This document shows, piece by piece, positions 5,332-6,213 of a stretch of 6,213 bases of DNA. Within the stretch, counting starts at the first letter, position 1. Each line of letters starts with the position of its first letter. The stretch is from the NCBI GenBank assembly GCA_012514615.1, contig JAAYZY010000591.1, forward strand, positions 1 through 6,213. The letters are read 5' to 3'. A model generated the notes under the pieces. That model made no database searches. It had not been told where the DNA came from and saw only the letters and a list, made by a program, of their open reading frames with translations. The translations under genes were made by a program, and so were the position numbers. Source of the stretch: Chloroflexota bacterium. Its GTDB lineage: Bacteria > Chloroflexota > Anaerolineae > DTPP01.

Positions 5332-6213
5332 CTATGTCTCGCGACGGAGCCGAGCGCGGCGGTTCTCCAGGCGCGCCTCGGACGATGTGGTGCGGTAGCC
5401 AGCCAGGAACTCGTCCCTGAAGGCGGCGAACCGGCCTTCCGCAATGGCCTGGCGAATCTCCCGCATCAACGCCATCATAAAGTGGATGTTGTGAATGGTA
5501 GCCAGGCGCAAGCCCAACACCTCGCCAGCGCGCATCAGGTGCCGCAGGTAGGCCCGAGAGAACTCCTGGCAGAGCATGCAGGTGCAGCCTTCTTCGATGG
5601 GGCCGGGGTCCTCGGCGTAGCGAGCGTTGCGGATGTTGAGCCGGCCCTGGCGAGTCAGCAGCGCCCCGTTGCGCGCTGTGCGGGTCGGCAAGACGCAGTC
5701 GAACATGTCCACCCCTCGGCTCACCGCCTCCAGGATGTCTTCCGGCGCCCCCACGCCCATCAGGTAGCGAGGCCGGTCGCTGGGCAGGTGCGGCAGCGCC
5801 GCCTCCAGCGCCGGCCAGGTCTGCTCCTTGGGTTCGCCGACGCTCAGCCCGCCGATGGCATAGCCCGGGAAGCCTAGCCCGGCCAGGAAGCGCGCGCTCT
5901 CGGCCCGCAGGTCGGCCCACACGCCCCCCTGCACAATGCCGAAGAGGGCCTGGTCGGGGCGTTGGTGCGCCTGCTGACAGCGCACAGCCCAGGCGTGGGT
6001 GCGCTCCATGGCCCGGCGGTTGTAGGCACGGTCGCCCGGGTCGGGGCATTCATCCAGGCACATGGCGATGTCCGACCCCAGCAGCTCCTGGAGATGGGTG
6101 GCCTTCTCCGGCGTGAAGAGGTGTTCGGAGCCGTCGATGTGGGAGCGGAAGACCGCCCCTTCGTCGGTCATCTTGCGGAACTGGGCCAGGCTGTAGATCT
6201 GGAAGCCGCCGCT
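5332..6213 (-). CDS. tgt: Queuine/preQ1 tRNA-ribosyltransferase (tRNA-guanine transglycosylase), 5' end outside window
   Basis: Exchanges guanine 34 of tRNAs with GUN anticodons (Asp, Asn, His, Tyr) for preQ1 in bacteria, the committed tRNA step toward queuosine. The visible 293 residues begin at SGGFQIYSL, which corresponds to about residue 90-105 of full-length Tgt (usually 370-390), so roughly the first quarter is missing to the right. Features present: FRSHIDGSEHLFTPE, CLDECPDP (base-recognition Asp and Cys), GIVQGG, AIGGLSVGE, RYLMGVG, and MFDCVLPTRTARNG, whose Asp (codon 5698-5700) is the expected nucleophile. The zinc site is CTCMLC (codons at 5569-5586) with the His of HNIHF (codon 5482-5484). 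The ending is ordinary. An in-frame ATG at 6169-6171 is internal, because SGGFQ continues upstream of it. No other queuosine gene is in view; the partner in the operon is uppP. Confidence 0.97.
   Translation of the reverse strand, partial: SGGFQIYSLAQFRKMTDEGAVFRSHIDGSEHLFTPEKATHLQELLGSDIAMCLDECPDPGDRAYNRRAMERTHAWAVRCQQAHQRPDQALFGIVQGGVWADLRAESARFLAGLGFPGYAIGGLSVGEPKEQTWPALEAALPHLPSDRPRYLMGVGAPEDILEAVSRGVDMFDCVLPTRTARNGALLTRQGRLNIRNARYAEDPGPIEEGCTCMLCQEFSRAYLRHLMRAGEVLGLRLATIHNIHFMMALMREIRQAIAEGRFAAFRDEFLAGYRTTSSEARLENRRARLRRET

Noticed and set aside
4864..5877. A 337-residue open frame on the plus strand opposite uppP and tgt
   Set aside because: It is antisense to two conserved genes and has a Gln/His/Arg/Pro-rich translation typical of a shadow frame.
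4982..6049. A 355-residue open frame on the minus strand spanning the tgt-uppP junction
   Set aside because: It is an out-of-frame shadow of two well-recognised genes; its translation is compositionally biased and carries no motif.

Overview
This is a GC-rich bacterial chromosomal window with six protein-coding genes, densely packed on both strands, and no mobile element, RNA gene or CRISPR array that I can see. The gene content suggests a Gram-positive-like or monoderm lineage, and Chloroflexota (Anaerolineae-type) is my best guess. The grounds are a secreted GH3 hydrolase with the DHEGDG and KHFPGHG-SDRR wording I associate with that phylum, a radical SAM/HhH protein of the kind often linked to a uracil-DNA-glycosylase-like partner, and a YqgX-type MBL hydrolase. 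This assignment is inference from remembered family resemblance, not from a search.

Layout. Positions 1-1411 (minus strand) hold most of a secreted glycoside hydrolase family 3 protein whose C-terminus lies beyond the left edge. A 276-base divergent intergenic region (1412-1687) carries a sigma-70-type promoter for each direction. Positions 1688-2932 (plus) encode a radical SAM protein with a C-terminal helix-hairpin-helix. Its final stop codon sits inside the -35 box of a near-perfect promoter that drives the next gene, an MBL-fold metallohydrolase (2997-3632, plus; its real start is a GTG well downstream of the longest open frame). Three bases separate that gene from the converging end of a three-gene minus-strand unit, which reads in transcription order tgt (5332-6213, 5' end outside the window), uppP (4483-5316), and a lipoprotein periplasmic-binding-type gene (3636-4475). 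The intergenic gaps are 15 and 7 bases, so these three are almost certainly co-transcribed from a promoter to the right of the window.

How the genes fit together. Most are household functions: Tgt inserts a queuosine precursor at tRNA position 34, UppP recycles the undecaprenyl carrier for cell-wall synthesis, the GH3 enzyme probably trims N-acetylglucosaminyl sugars outside the membrane, and the MBL protein is a small thioesterase/hydrolase-type enzyme. The least understood members are the radical SAM/HhH protein, whose substrate is unknown and whose usual partner is not next to it, and the orphan PstS-like lipoprotein coupled to uppP. I find no convincing wholly new system; the most unusual detail is the end of the radical SAM gene, whose reading frame runs through what looks like a rho-independent terminator and into the next promoter.
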